64,000 nucleotides of DNA from an uncultured Flaviramulus sp. (GTDB taxonomy: Bacteria; Bacteroidota; Bacteroidia; Flavobacteriales; Flavobacteriaceae): assembly GCA_947487155.1 (NCBI GenBank), contig CANKVS010000005.1, positions 1 to 64,000 on the forward strand. Reading direction: 5' to 3'. This document shows positions 26,558-34,912 of the stretch, one piece after another. Below the pieces are notes generated by a model. The model was not told the origin of the DNA, did no database searches, and was given only the letters and a program-made list of their open reading frames with translations. The position numbers and the translations under genes were made by a program. How positions within the stretch are numbered: the first letter of the stretch is position 1; every line of letters begins with the position of its first letter.

Positions 26558-27109
26558 TTAAATAATAACCTGCTTAATGTTTTGCAAAACAGTTTTATAG
26601 TATGATTTGTTAGATGCTATAAAATGATTATTGGTTCCAGCGTTATTAATGAGTTCGTTAAACGTTGAAAAAGACACTAATTTAAGTGCTTCAACTTCTT
26701 CAATTTGTGGTTTTAATATGGTAAGTGGTATTTTAAGTTCTGCTATAAATGTGTTATGAAACTCGTTATCAACTATACAATTATCGTACGTTTGAGAGCA
26801 CTTAAATACACCTATTTTTTTTAAATCATTTTCAACTATTTTTACCCCAATCTCTTCGTAAGTTTCTCTTATAGCTGCTTGGGTAATCGTTTCGCCAGAA
26901 TCTACATGACCAGCAACGGATACATCCCAAAGTAATGGACAAATTGCTTTTTTTTTAGATCGTTGCGATAATAAAATTTCACCAGTATTAGTGTAAAACC
27001 AAACATGTGCTGTATGATGGTAATACCCTTTTTTATGGATTACAGATTTTAATTCTGATTTTCCAGTTGGTTTTCCTTTTTTATCTACAACGTCTATTAA
27101 TTCGTCCAT
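26558..27109 (-). CDS. NUDIX hydrolase
   Basis: A 183-residue protein with a full Nudix box GHVDSGETITQAAIRETYEE followed by IGV, near residues 67-90 (G, E, RE and EE in the right spacing). The start, LIDVVDKKGKPTGKSELKSVIHKKGYYH, resembles isopentenyl-diphosphate isomerase-like Nudix proteins, but that family's catalytic Cys is not obvious, so a hydrolase of a nucleoside diphosphate derivative is more likely. The true substrate is unknown. Confidence 0.9.
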   Translation of the reverse strand: MDELIDVVDKKGKPTGKSELKSVIHKKGYYHHTAHVWFYTNTGEILLSQRSKKKAICPLLWDVSVAGHVDSGETITQAAIRETYEEIGVKIVENDLKKIGVFKCSQTYDNCIVDNEFHNTFIAELKIPLTILKPQIEEVEALKLVSFSTFNELINNAGTNNHFIASNKSYYKTVLQNIKQVII

Positions 27110-27112
27110 ATT

Positions 27113-27136
27113 AAAAAAGCCCCATTTAAGAGGCTT
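27113..27136 (-). terminator. Terminator between the M42 peptidase and NUDIX genes
   Basis: On the minus strand AAGCCTC, six bases, GGGGCTT, then a T-run; one mismatch in the stem. It lies in the 32-base gap between the two genes, so the NUDIX gene probably needs its own promoter or depends on read-through. Confidence 0.7.
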
Positions 27137-27141
27137 AATAT

Positions 27142-28230
27142 TTATTCAAAATAACTAAAAGACTCGTTGCCTTTTATATTCAGTAATGTTTCATAAATTA
27201 ATTTAATAACATTTTCAACATCATCACGATGCACCATTTCTACCGTAGTATGCATGTAACGAAGCGGCAAAGATATTAAAGCTGAGGCCACACCACCATT
27301 ACTATACGCAAAAGCGTCGGTATCGGTACCAGTTGCCCTTGATAATGCAGAACGCTGGAAAGGGATTTTTTTGTCTTCGGCGGTTTCAGTTATTAAATCA
27401 CGTAATTTTTGTTGTACTGCTGGCGCGTATGCCACTACAGGGCCTTTACCAATTTCTAAATGACCTTCTTTTTTCTTTTCAATCATTGGTGTGGTAGTAT
27501 CATGAGTAACATCGGTAACTATAGCAACATTAGGTTTAATGGTGTGCGTAATCATTTCGGCGCCACGTAAACCTATTTCTTCTTGTACAGCGTTGGTAAT
27601 ATAAAGTCCGAAAGGCAATTCTTGTTTATTCTCCTTTAATAAACGCGCCACTTCAGCAATCATAAAACCTCCCATACGATTATCTAGTGCACGACAAACA
27701 AACTTATCACCGTTTAAAATATGAAATTCATCAGGATAAGTAATCACACAACCTACATGAATACCTTGTTTTTCAACCTCTTCTTTTGTTTTGCAACCAC
27801 AATCAATAAAAATATTATCTGGTTTTGGTGCTTCCTCTTTGGCTCTATTTCTGGTATGAATTGCAGGCCACCCAAAAACACCTTTTACAATACCCTTTTT
27901 TGTATGAATATTTACTATTTTACTTGGTGCGATTTGATGGTCGCTACCCCCATTTCTAATCACGTAAATTAAACCGTTATCGCTTATATAGTTTACATAC
28001 CATGAAATTTCATCGGCGTGCCCTTCAATAACAACTTTGTATTTAGCTTTAGGGTTTATAACACCAACTGCTGTACCGTAGGTATCGGTAATAAATTCAT
28101 CAACATAAGGTTTTAAATAATCCATCCATAGTTTTTGTCCTGTCCATTCGTACCCCGTTGGAGCTGCATTATTTAAATATTTTTCTAAAAAAGTTATTGA
28201 CTTTTTATTAAGTATGCTTTTTGTAGACAT
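27142..28230 (-). CDS. M42 family metallopeptidase (glutamyl aminopeptidase type)
   Basis: A 362-residue dinuclear metal aminopeptidase. Conserved blocks are VVIEGHADEISWYV (first metal His and Asp), CRALDNRMGGFM (bridging Asp) and TNAVQEEIGLRGAEM (catalytic EE), then VTDVTHDTT. These follow the tetrahedral aminopeptidase/M42 order. It is cytosolic, with no signal peptide, and probably degrades peptides released by larger proteases. Confidence 0.92.
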   Translation of the reverse strand: MSTKSILNKKSITFLEKYLNNAAPTGYEWTGQKLWMDYLKPYVDEFITDTYGTAVGVINPKAKYKVVIEGHADEISWYVNYISDNGLIYVIRNGGSDHQIAPSKIVNIHTKKGIVKGVFGWPAIHTRNRAKEEAPKPDNIFIDCGCKTKEEVEKQGIHVGCVITYPDEFHILNGDKFVCRALDNRMGGFMIAEVARLLKENKQELPFGLYITNAVQEEIGLRGAEMITHTIKPNVAIVTDVTHDTTTPMIEKKKEGHLEIGKGPVVAYAPAVQQKLRDLITETAEDKKIPFQRSALSRATGTDTDAFAYSNGGVASALISLPLRYMHTTVEMVHRDDVENVIKLIYETLLNIKGNESFSYFE

Positions 28231-28580
28231 AAGATTCTATATTCAGGTTTAAGTTATAACATTCGTTTTCTTCTGTATTTTGTAAAAATAATAGGATTTG
28301 TTTATTTAAGCTGGATTTTTTTAAAATTAATTTATAATAATTCCTATGTATCTCCTACTCATTTAAAAACTTGAGCTATAACATCCATGACTAAAAATTT
28401 AATCACACATAAAAATAATCAACTTGGGTTTATAAAGATTTCACTTCCATTATCTTAAAATGACTTCAATATCTTGTTAAGAATATGATTAATCTACGAA
28501 CATTTTTTTCAACTAAAAATGTAAAAAACCAAGGTTGGAAAAGATATTAATTTATTAGGATTCTAAATTCTTTATTCAAA
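28231..28580. other. Intergenic region with no recognised gene
   Basis: About 350 bases between divergent genes. Only very short frames are present (for example 23 codons at 28388-28459), without coding character. No tRNA fold, repeat family copy or terminator is seen. Base composition is very AT-rich. Confidence 0.5.
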
Positions 28581-28590
28581 ATCGATTTTG

Positions 28591-28598
28591 TAAATTTG
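28591..28598 (+). promoter_or_regulatory. -7 box TAAATTTG of the lipoamide dehydrogenase gene
   Basis: TAAATTTG matches TAnnTTTG and lies 31 bases before the ATG at 28630. The -33 TTG is not clear. Confidence 0.5.
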
Positions 28599-28629
28599 TT
28601 ACTTCAAAAAACGACTTAAAAATATACGC

Positions 28630-30006
28630 ATGAGTAAATACGATGTTATAGTTCTTGGAAGTGGCCCTGGTGGATATGTTACAGCTATTAGAGCCTCTCA
28701 ATTAGGTTTTAAAACCGCTATTATTGAAAAAGAAAGTCTTGGTGGTGTATGCTTAAACTGGGGATGTATCCCAACAAAAGCTTTATTAAAATCTGCTCAA
28801 GTTTTTGAATATCTTAAACATGCTGGTGATTATGGATTAACCGTTAAAGATTACGATAAAGATTTTGATGCTGTTGTAAAACGAAGCCGTGGTGTTGCTG
28901 AAGGTATGAGTAACGGTATTAAATTTTTAATGAAAAAAAATAAAATTGATGTTATTGAAGGTTTCGGAACATTAAAACCTGGAAAGAAAGTTGACGTTGA
29001 TGGGACTATTTATAGTGCCGACCATATTATAATTGCTACTGGAGCGCGTTCTCGCGAATTACCAAGTTTACCACAAGACGGCAAAAAGGTAATTGGATAC
29101 CGTGAAGCAATGTCTTTACCTAAACAACCAAAGAAAATGATTGTTGTTGGCTCTGGCGCCATAGGTGTTGAATTTGCCTATTTTTATAATTCTATGGGCA
29201 CCGAAGTTACCATTGTTGAATATTTACCAAATGTTGTACCTGTTGAAGACGAAGATGTTTCTAAACAACTAGAACGTTCTTTTAAGAAAAGCGGTATTAA
29301 AATAAAAACATCTGCCGAAGTTACAAGTGTTAATACATCTGGTAAAGGTGTTAAAGCTACTGTAAAAACTAAAAAAGGTGAAGAAATTTTAGAAGCCGAT
29401 ATTATTTTATCTGCAGTTGGTATTAAAACAAATATTGAAAATATAGGGTTAGAAGATGTTGGCATTGTAGTAGATCGCGATAAAATCTTAGTAAACGATT
29501 TTTACCAAACTAACATTCCTGGGTACTATGCCATAGGTGATGTTACACCTGGTCAAGCTTTAGCTCATGTCGCTTCTGCGGAAGGTATTCTATGTGTAGA
29601 ACATATTGCTGGACAACATGTTGAAGCATTAGATTACGGAAACATACCAGGTTGTACATATTGCTCTCCTGAAATTGCATCGGTTGGTTTAACTGAAAAG
29701 CAAGCTAAAGACAAAGGCATTGATATAAAAGTTGGAAAATTTCCATTCTCTGCTTCTGGTAAAGCAAGTGCTGCTGGTACCAAAGATGGTTTTGTAAAAG
29801 TAATTTTTGACGCTAAATATGGTGAATGGTTAGGGTGCCATATGATTGGAGCTGGCGTAACCGATATGATTGCTGAAGCTGTTTTAGGCAGAAAACTAGA
29901 AACCACAGGACACGAAGTATTAAAAGCAGTACATCCACACCCAACCATGAGTGAAGCTGTTATGGAAGCAGTTGCTGATGCTTATGATGAAGTGATACAT
30001 TTGTAA
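28630..30006 (+). CDS. lpdA: Dihydrolipoyl dehydrogenase (E3)
   Basis: A 458-residue flavoprotein that reoxidises dihydrolipoamide of the 2-oxoacid dehydrogenase complexes with NAD. It has the FAD-binding GSGPGGY at 10-16, the redox disulfide C41/C46 (GGVCLNWGCIPTK), a second Rossmann motif VVGSGAIGVEFAYF near 172-185 and the C-terminal catalytic HPHPTMSE. The E1/E2 genes are not next to it, so it may serve several complexes. Confidence 0.95.
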   Translation: MSKYDVIVLGSGPGGYVTAIRASQLGFKTAIIEKESLGGVCLNWGCIPTKALLKSAQVFEYLKHAGDYGLTVKDYDKDFDAVVKRSRGVAEGMSNGIKFLMKKNKIDVIEGFGTLKPGKKVDVDGTIYSADHIIIATGARSRELPSLPQDGKKVIGYREAMSLPKQPKKMIVVGSGAIGVEFAYFYNSMGTEVTIVEYLPNVVPVEDEDVSKQLERSFKKSGIKIKTSAEVTSVNTSGKGVKATVKTKKGEEILEADIILSAVGIKTNIENIGLEDVGIVVDRDKILVNDFYQTNIPGYYAIGDVTPGQALAHVASAEGILCVEHIAGQHVEALDYGNIPGCTYCSPEIASVGLTEKQAKDKGIDIKVGKFPFSASGKASAAGTKDGFVKVIFDAKYGEWLGCHMIGAGVTDMIAEAVLGRKLETTGHEVLKAVHPHPTMSEAVMEAVADAYDEVIHL

Positions 30007-30017
30007 ACAGATAGAGA

Positions 30018-30173
30018 AGCCCCTCCTAGCCTCCCCAAAGGAGAGGGACTCTTACTCGGACGAATAAACAAAAAATGCGATTCAAAATTGAATCACATTT
30101 TTTGTATTAATTAAATTGTTTTTTTACCTACAAGAGTGGGCATTCCTCCCCTTTGGGGAGGCTAGGTGGGGCT
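30018..30173. repeat. Inverted pair of GC-rich repeats around a terminator
   Basis: The left unit (30018-30046) contains CCTCCTAGCCTCCCC and the right unit (30145-30173) contains GGGGAGGCTAGGTGGGG, its near-perfect inverse. Both are far richer in G+C than the surroundings. Each also has an internal CTCCCC/GGGGAG-type pairing. The right unit ends at the stop codon of aroQ. This looks like a repeat family inserted as an inverted pair. Confidence 0.7.
30070..30103. terminator. Bidirectional terminator between lpdA and aroQ
   Basis: AAAAAATGCGATTCAA and TTGAATCACATTTTTT form a 16-position stem with one mismatch around a two-base loop, with T-runs at the end. It lies between convergent genes and inside the loop of the larger repeat pair. 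Confidence 0.8.
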
Positions 30174-30586
30174 CAAAAACTCTGTATTGCTAACTCATAA
30201 CTCTGTAATCCAAAACCTAAAATAACACCTCTAGCATTTGGAGATATATAAGATTGATGCCTAAATTCTTCTCTACTAAATGTATTAGAAATATGCACCT
30301 CTACTACAGGTGTCTCAATAGCCTTTACTGCGTCACCAATTCCCACAGAGGTATGTGTATATGCTGCCGCATTAAGAATTACACCATCATAATTAAAACC
30401 AACGTCATGTAATTTATCAATAATTTCACCTTCTATGTTAGATTGAAAGTGTTCAATCATAACATCAGGGTATTTATGCTTTATTTCATCTAAAAATTCT
30501 GTAAAAGATAAACTACCGTAAATATTTGGCTCTCTTTTTCCCAAAAGGTTAAGGTTAGGACCGTTGATGATGATTAGTTTTTTCAT
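30173..30586 (-). CDS. aroQ: Type II 3-dehydroquinate dehydratase
   Basis: Third step of the shikimate pathway: dehydrates 3-dehydroquinate. The 137 residues start KKLIIINGPNLNLLGKREP, with the active-site R18 and Y23 (IYG), and contain EVHISNTFSREEFRHQS with the catalytic and lid residues. I place the start at ATG 30586, where the family begins. A further in-frame ATG at 30601 adds five residues without support. The stop codon touches a GC-rich repeat. Confidence 0.95.
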   Translation of the reverse strand: MKKLIIINGPNLNLLGKREPNIYGSLSFTEFLDEIKHKYPDVMIEHFQSNIEGEIIDKLHDVGFNYDGVILNAAAYTHTSVGIGDAVKAIETPVVEVHISNTFSREEFRHQSYISPNARGVILGFGLQSYELAIQSF

Positions 30587-30613
30587 ATAACAAAAGTACA
30601 AAAGTTATTGCAC

Positions 30614-30653
30614 AAAAAAGAGGCTGTTTAAAAGTCTAAACAGCCTCTTTTTT
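30614..30653. terminator. Strong hairpin terminator
   Basis: A perfect 17-bp stem (AAAAAAGAGGCTGTTTA, loop AAAGTC, and its inverse). It follows the broken outer-membrane protein gene on the minus strand and precedes aroQ. Confidence 0.88.
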
Positions 30654-30672
30654 ATTATAATACTATTACGCC

Positions 30673-31155
30673 TTACCAAGCATAGCCTAAAGAAAGTCCC
30701 AAACTTACTGCTGTAGAACTAATAGAAACTGCAAGATTATCAGATTTTCCAGTTACATAGCCTAATCCTGCAAACAAATCGAGTGCAAAATGTTCTCCAA
30801 AAATCCATTGATGAGCAACTTCTCCTCCTATTGAAAAGAATCCTGCAGAATTATTAAAATCATCTTCAAGAGAAAAATAACCAGCAGATGGTCCTGCATG
30901 CCAACCTCTTAAAGCTTCACCACTTGAGAAATAAAATCTATACTCTGCCCCTGCTCCAAAACCAGATACATCAGAAATGTTATAATACAATCCAGAAACG
31001 GTAAGCGTTTGAGTATCATTAGTTTAAAATTCATACCCCGCATTAGCTACTCCAAAAGCTAAACCTAAAGGATTTACTTTAATAGCTTGTTCTTGAGCAT
31101 TTACACTTGTTAACCCAAATACTGCAATAGCAGCACATAATAATAATTTTTTCAT
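30673..31155 (-). pseudogene. Outer-membrane beta-barrel protein with a premature stop
   Basis: From ATG 31155 the frame gives a signal peptide (KKLLLCAAIAVFGLTSVNAQ), then ALKVNPLGLAFGVANAGYEF-like sequence, and TAA at codon 44 (31024-31026). The same frame continues without another stop to 30673 for a total of about 160 residues, with alternating hydrophobic beta-strands (GFGAGAEYRFYF, FFSIGGEVAHQW, FALDLFAGLGYV) and ends in SLGLSLGYAW, a typical C-terminal strand. So this is a small barrel or OmpA/DUF3575-like protein interrupted by one nonsense codon. The promoter upstream and terminator downstream are intact. It may be a recent pseudogene, a sequencing error, or a recoded stop. Confidence 0.8.
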
Positions 31156-31185
31156 AATTTAAAATATTTTCGTTTTTGATTAAAA

Positions 31186-31216
31186 CAAATTTAGTACGAA
31201 AAACCTTATTACACAA
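31186..31216 (-). promoter_or_regulatory. Promoter of the interrupted outer-membrane protein gene
   Basis: On the minus strand TTG (31216-31214), 20 bases, TAAATTTG (31193-31186): an exact match to the Bacteroidota consensus. It lies 30 bases before the ATG. Confidence 0.75.
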
Positions 31217-31318
31217 GAAAAATCGTACTTATTGTTAAAAGAAACAGGAACTGATAGCCTCTTATTTAACAAGTATTTAGCCATTAATACTAAATAATTT
31301 ATTTTATTTTTACAGTAA

Positions 31319-32236
31319 ATGAAATGGCAACACGCACTTAAAGATTATCAGTTATATTTAAAGATAGAACGCGGCTTATCACAAAATTCAATAGATAGTT
31401 ATTCGCTAGATATAAAAAAACTAATGGTGTTTTTAGAAGAAAATAATATAAGCTTATCTCCTATTTCAATAACTTCAGAAGTTATTCAACAATTTATTTA
31501 CGACACAGCAAAACGCGTTAATGCACGTTCTCAATCCCGTTTAATTTCTGGACTACGCAGTTTTTTTAACTATTTAATTTTTGAGGATTATATAGACCTA
31601 AATCCGTTGGAACTTATTGAATCACCTAAAATTGGGCGTAAGCTTCCTGACACATTAAGTTTGAAAGAAATAAACAAATTAATTGGTGCAATAAATTTAA
31701 GTAAAAAAACTAACGGTATTAATATTGGTGAACGTAATAGAGCTATCCTTGAAACCCTATACGGTTGTGGATTACGAGTTAGCGAACTCATTAACTTAAA
31801 ACTATCAGATTTATTTTTCGAAGAAGGTTTTATAAAAGTAACAGGGAAAGGTGATAAACAACGCTTTGTTCCTATTATAGACATTACGCAAAAATATATT
31901 AATATCTACAAAAACCAAGTGAGAAACCTGCCAATGCAAAAAATTCAACCTGGTTTTGAAGATACCCTTTTTTTAAACAGGCGCGGAAAACAGCTTACCA
32001 GAGCTATGATTTTTACAATTATTAAGCAATTAGCAGAAAAAATAGAACTTAAAAAGAATATTTCTCCACATACGTTTAGACATTCGTTTGCTTCACATTT
32101 ACTAGAAAATAAAGCTGATTTAAGATCTATTCAGCTTATGTTGGGGCATGAAAGTATCACCACAACCGAAATTTATGTGCATTTAGATAAAGGTCATTTA
32201 AAAGACACTATTGAGGAATATCATCCTAGGAAATAA
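31319..32236 (+). CDS. xerD: Site-specific tyrosine recombinase XerD
   Basis: A 305-residue tyrosine recombinase that resolves chromosome dimers at dif. It has an N-terminal SAM-like core-binding domain (about 5-90) and a catalytic domain with R153 (GLRVSEL), H251 and R254 (HTFRHSF), H277 (LGHESI) and nucleophile Y286 (EIYVHLD). The length and start fit XerD of Bacteroidota. It is a single gene, so a chromosomal housekeeping role is much more likely than a mobile element integrase. Confidence 0.94.
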   Translation: MKWQHALKDYQLYLKIERGLSQNSIDSYSLDIKKLMVFLEENNISLSPISITSEVIQQFIYDTAKRVNARSQSRLISGLRSFFNYLIFEDYIDLNPLELIESPKIGRKLPDTLSLKEINKLIGAINLSKKTNGINIGERNRAILETLYGCGLRVSELINLKLSDLFFEEGFIKVTGKGDKQRFVPIIDITQKYINIYKNQVRNLPMQKIQPGFEDTLFLNRRGKQLTRAMIFTIIKQLAEKIELKKNISPHTFRHSFASHLLENKADLRSIQLMLGHESITTTEIYVHLDKGHLKDTIEEYHPRK

Positions 32237-32258
32237 TAGTTATTGGTTGTTGGCAAAA

Positions 32259-32290
32259 TTAAAAAATCCAGTATATACTGGATTTTTTAA
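32259..32290. terminator. Perfectly palindromic terminator
   Basis: A 32-base perfect palindrome (centre CCAGTATATACTGG with A/T-rich ends) between the convergent xerD and rny genes, able to work on both strands. Confidence 0.85.
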
Positions 32291-32303
32291 ACTATTATAT
32301 TAG

Positions 32304-32323
32304 ATTCCTGCCTTCGCAGGAAT
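32304..32323. repeat. REP-like hairpin with CTTC loop
   Basis: ATTCCTGC-CTTC-GCAGGAAT is a perfect 8-bp stem followed by GACA. It shares the tetraloop and flanking ATTCC/GGAAT with the unit at 3758-3777. Confidence 0.65.
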
Positions 32324-32339
32324 GACAAATAAACCTTTT

Positions 32340-33917
32340 CTATTTCGCAATATTAACGGCGCGTGTCTCTCTAATAACTGTAACTTTAACCTGACCCGGA
32401 TACGTCATGTCTGTTTGAATTTTTTGAGAAATACTAAACGACAAATCTGCGGCCTTATCATCATTCACTTTTTCACTTTCAACAATTACTCTAAGTTCTC
32501 TACCTGCTTGAATAGCATATGCTTTTTTAACACCATTAAACCCAAAAGCAATATCTTCTAAATCCTTTAAACGTTGTATATAACTATCTAAAACTTGTCG
32601 TCTTGCTCCTGGTCTCGCGCCAGATATAGCATCACAAACTTGAATAATAGGTGCTAATAACGATTTCATTTCAACTTCATCATGGTGAGCGCCTATGGCA
32701 TTACAAACATCAGCTTTTTCATTAAATTTTTCAGCCCATTGCATTCCTAAAATAGCGTGAGGTGTTTCTATATCAGCTTCAGCATCTGGCACTTTTCCTA
32801 TATCATGTAATAAACCAGCACGTTTAGCTAGTTTAGGATTTAACCCTAATTCGGCAGCCATAACACCACAAAGTTTAGCGACTTCTCGTGAGTGTTGCAA
32901 TAAGTTTTGCCCGTAAGATGAACGGTATTTCATTCTACCCACCATCTTAATAAGCTCTGGATGCAAATTATGTATTCCTAAATCGATAACTGTACGTTTA
33001 CCTACTTCAATAATCTCCTGCTCAATTTGCTTCTGAGTTTTCTTAACAACTTCTTCAATTCTTGCTGGGTGAATTCTTCCATCAGTTACTAGTTTGTGTA
33101 ATGATAGACGTGCAATTTCTCTTCGTACAGAATCGAAACACGATAAAATAATAGCTTCAGGAGTATCGTCTACAATAATTTCAACACCTGTTGCTGCTTC
33201 AATAGCACGAATATTACGACCTTCTCGTCCGATAATACGTCCTTTAACATCATCAGATTCAATATTGAAAACAGATACGCAGTTATCAACTGCTTCCTCT
33301 GTTCCTATACGCTGAATGGTGTTAATAATAATTTTCTTTGCATCTTGCTCTGCAGTTAATTTTGCTTCTTCTAAAGAATTTTGAATAAAAGCCATCGCAT
33401 CATTTTTCGCTTCACCTTTTAAAGACTCAACTAACTGTTCTTTAGCTTCTTCTGCAGATAAACTAGAAATAACTTCAAGTTGCTGTACTTGGCTTTTATG
33501 TAACCTATCAAGCTCTACTTGTTTTTTATCTAACACTTCCAACCTATGGTTGTAATCTTTTATTTTTCCTTCTATACTTTCATTTAGTTTTTTACCTTTT
33601 GAAAGCTCATTAGATATTTGAGATTCTTTATCGCGTGTACGTTTTTCGGATTCAGCCATTTTTTTATCGCGCGATAAAATTACTTTTTCGTGTTCAGATT
33701 TAAGCTCTATAAATTTTTCTTTTGCTTGAAGAATTTTATCTTTTTTAATTGATTCGCCTTCGCTTTTAGCTTCTTTTAATATGTTAGACGCATTTCTTTT
33801 TGCTTCTTTTATAAGCTTTGAAGCTCTATTTTTTTCAAATGTCTTTGCTATAATAAATCCTACTATTAGTCCTAGTAGTACGCCTCCTGCTGTTAATATA
33901 ATTGAATTAGTATCCAT
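32340..33917 (-). CDS. rny: Ribonuclease Y
   Basis: A 525-residue membrane-anchored endoribonuclease that starts mRNA decay. An N-terminal transmembrane segment ([18 protein letters not shown]) is followed by a long coiled coil (about 30-200), a KH domain ([21 protein letters not shown]) and an HD domain with [10 protein letters not shown] and GAHHDEVE. The order and length are those of the family. It lies downstream of a 6S-like RNA and zapA on the same strand. Confidence 0.95.
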   Translation of the reverse strand: MDTNSIILTAGGVLLGLIVGFIIAKTFEKNRASKLIKEAKRNASNILKEAKSEGESIKKDKILQAKEKFIELKSEHEKVILSRDKKMAESEKRTRDKESQISNELSKGKKLNESIEGKIKDYNHRLEVLDKKQVELDRLHKSQVQQLEVISSLSAEEAKEQLVESLKGEAKNDAMAFIQNSLEEAKLTAEQDAKKIIINTIQRIGTEEAVDNCVSVFNIESDDVKGRIIGREGRNIRAIEAATGVEIIVDDTPEAIILSCFDSVRREIARLSLHKLVTDGRIHPARIEEVVKKTQKQIEQEIIEVGKRTVIDLGIHNLHPELIKMVGRMKYRSSYGQNLLQHSREVAKLCGVMAAELGLNPKLAKRAGLLHDIGKVPDAEADIETPHAILGMQWAEKFNEKADVCNAIGAHHDEVEMKSLLAPIIQVCDAISGARPGARRQVLDSYIQRLKDLEDIAFGFNGVKKAYAIQAGRELRVIVESEKVNDDKAADLSFSISQKIQTDMTYPGQVKVTVIRETRAVNIAK

Positions 33918-33941
33918 CTTAATTGGTTGGTTTGTATATAT

Positions 33942-34110
33942 AAAAAAGCCTACATCGGCATAAAGTTTTGTATAAACTCCTTAAAAACAAGTTTAGGGCT
34001 AACAAGCTGATCAAGGATCTGCGACTAAGGCAGCATGCTTTTACAACTTAAACTCACCCTTTTTAAAGAATTAACGTTGAGTTTATCAAAAAAAATAACC
34101 AATGTAGGCA
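33942..34110 (-). ncRNA. ssrS: Probable 6S RNA (flavobacterial type) between zapA and rny
   Basis: No protein gene fits this gap. On the minus strand an 11-bp closing stem is formed by GCCTACATTGG (34109-34099) and CCGATGTAGGC (33958-33948), followed at once by a T-run (terminator). Inside, GATAAACTC pairs with GAGTTTATA, then CTTTAAAAA with TTTTTAAGG, leaving a large central bubble: the long, interrupted rod expected of 6S RNA, which mimics an open promoter and binds RNA polymerase. 6S RNA genes lie next to zapA in gammaproteobacteria, and a 6S-Flavo family has been described in flavobacteria. The assignment rests on position and fold, not on a covariance search. Confidence 0.68.
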
Positions 34111-34137
34111 GTAACTTTTAGTTTATTTTAAAGAACG

Positions 34138-34431
34138 CTAAGAGACTAAGTAAGACTGTAATAAATCGTTAAGCGCGTTTAGTTTATCTTCAACATGCTC
34201 GTTTACAGTTTCTTTATCAATAGATTTCTGTTCTACTTGAGATGCAAATTGTAGCGCACACATGGCTAATACATCTTGTTTATCTCTAACAGAATAACTT
34301 TGCTCAAATTGTTTAATCATTATCTCAATGTTTTTAGCCGCTTTTCGCAATCCTTCTTCTTGATTTGCATCAATAGTTAAAGGATATACTCTGTTAGCTA
34401 TAGATAGCTTTATTTTAAGCTTTTCTGACAT
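34138..34431 (-). CDS. zapA: Cell division protein ZapA
   Basis: A 97-residue protein that cross-links FtsZ filaments at the division ring. It begins KLKIKLSIANRVYPLTID, continues with a conserved EEGLRKAAKNIEIMI helix and ends in a coiled coil, as in short ZapA proteins. It follows a coiled-coil gene by 14 bases and precedes the 6S-like RNA. Confidence 0.9.
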   Translation of the reverse strand: MSEKLKIKLSIANRVYPLTIDANQEEGLRKAAKNIEIMIKQFEQSYSVRDKQDVLAMCALQFASQVEQKSIDKETVNEHVEDKLNALNDLLQSYLVS

Positions 34432-34445
34432 TGAGTTTATTTACA

Positions 34446-34736
34446 TTAATCTGAAAGTTGGGCAATACAATGATCAATATCTCTAATTAATGCATTTATT
34501 TTAAGCTTAGTTTCTCTTTTATTATCGTCACTACCAAGTATTGAGTTTGCAATTTTTAGCGCTTCATATTTTTCTTCCCAACCCGCAATTTGCGTTTTTT
34601 GGTTTTTAATTTCTTGCTTTGAAATATCTAATTCTTCATTTAATTTCAAGTTAGCAAGTTTTAAAAGTTCTAGTTTGTGTAATACTTTACTAATCTTGTT
34701 TTCTAAAGAATCTACAATATCTTCAATACTACTCAT
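34446..34736 (-). CDS. Coiled-coil protein upstream of zapA
   Basis: A 96-residue protein that is almost wholly coiled coil (VDSLENKISKVLHKLELLKLANLKL onward). I do not recognise a named family. Its position directly upstream of zapA, as part of the same transcript, and its similarity in size and heptad pattern to ZapB-like proteins suggest a partner of ZapA in cell division. This is inference from context. Confidence 0.8.
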   Translation of the reverse strand: MSSIEDIVDSLENKISKVLHKLELLKLANLKLNEELDISKQEIKNQKTQIAGWEEKYEALKIANSILGSDDNKRETKLKINALIRDIDHCIAQLSD

Positions 34737-34912
34737 TTACAAATTTCAATACTTATCACACAAAGTTAACACACCTGCTTATAAATTACAATTGTTTTAT
34801 CATAAAAATTTCAAAATAAGTCTTAATACGTATTAATAGTACAATGGCTTGATTTTTGTTTTATTCTTTGCAAATTCATATCTAATTAATATTTTAGCGA
34901 TAATACTTTTCT

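Noticed and set aside
28388-28459. A 23-codon frame in the gap before lpdA
   Set aside because: Too short and of random composition, with no coupling to a neighbour.
31319-32236. Tyrosine recombinase as the integrase of a mobile element
   Set aside because: The sequence fits XerD, with no attachment repeats, excisionase or phage genes nearby.
33781-33963. A 60-codon frame on the plus strand
   Set aside because: Antisense shadow of the rny N-terminus and of the 3' end of the 6S-like RNA.
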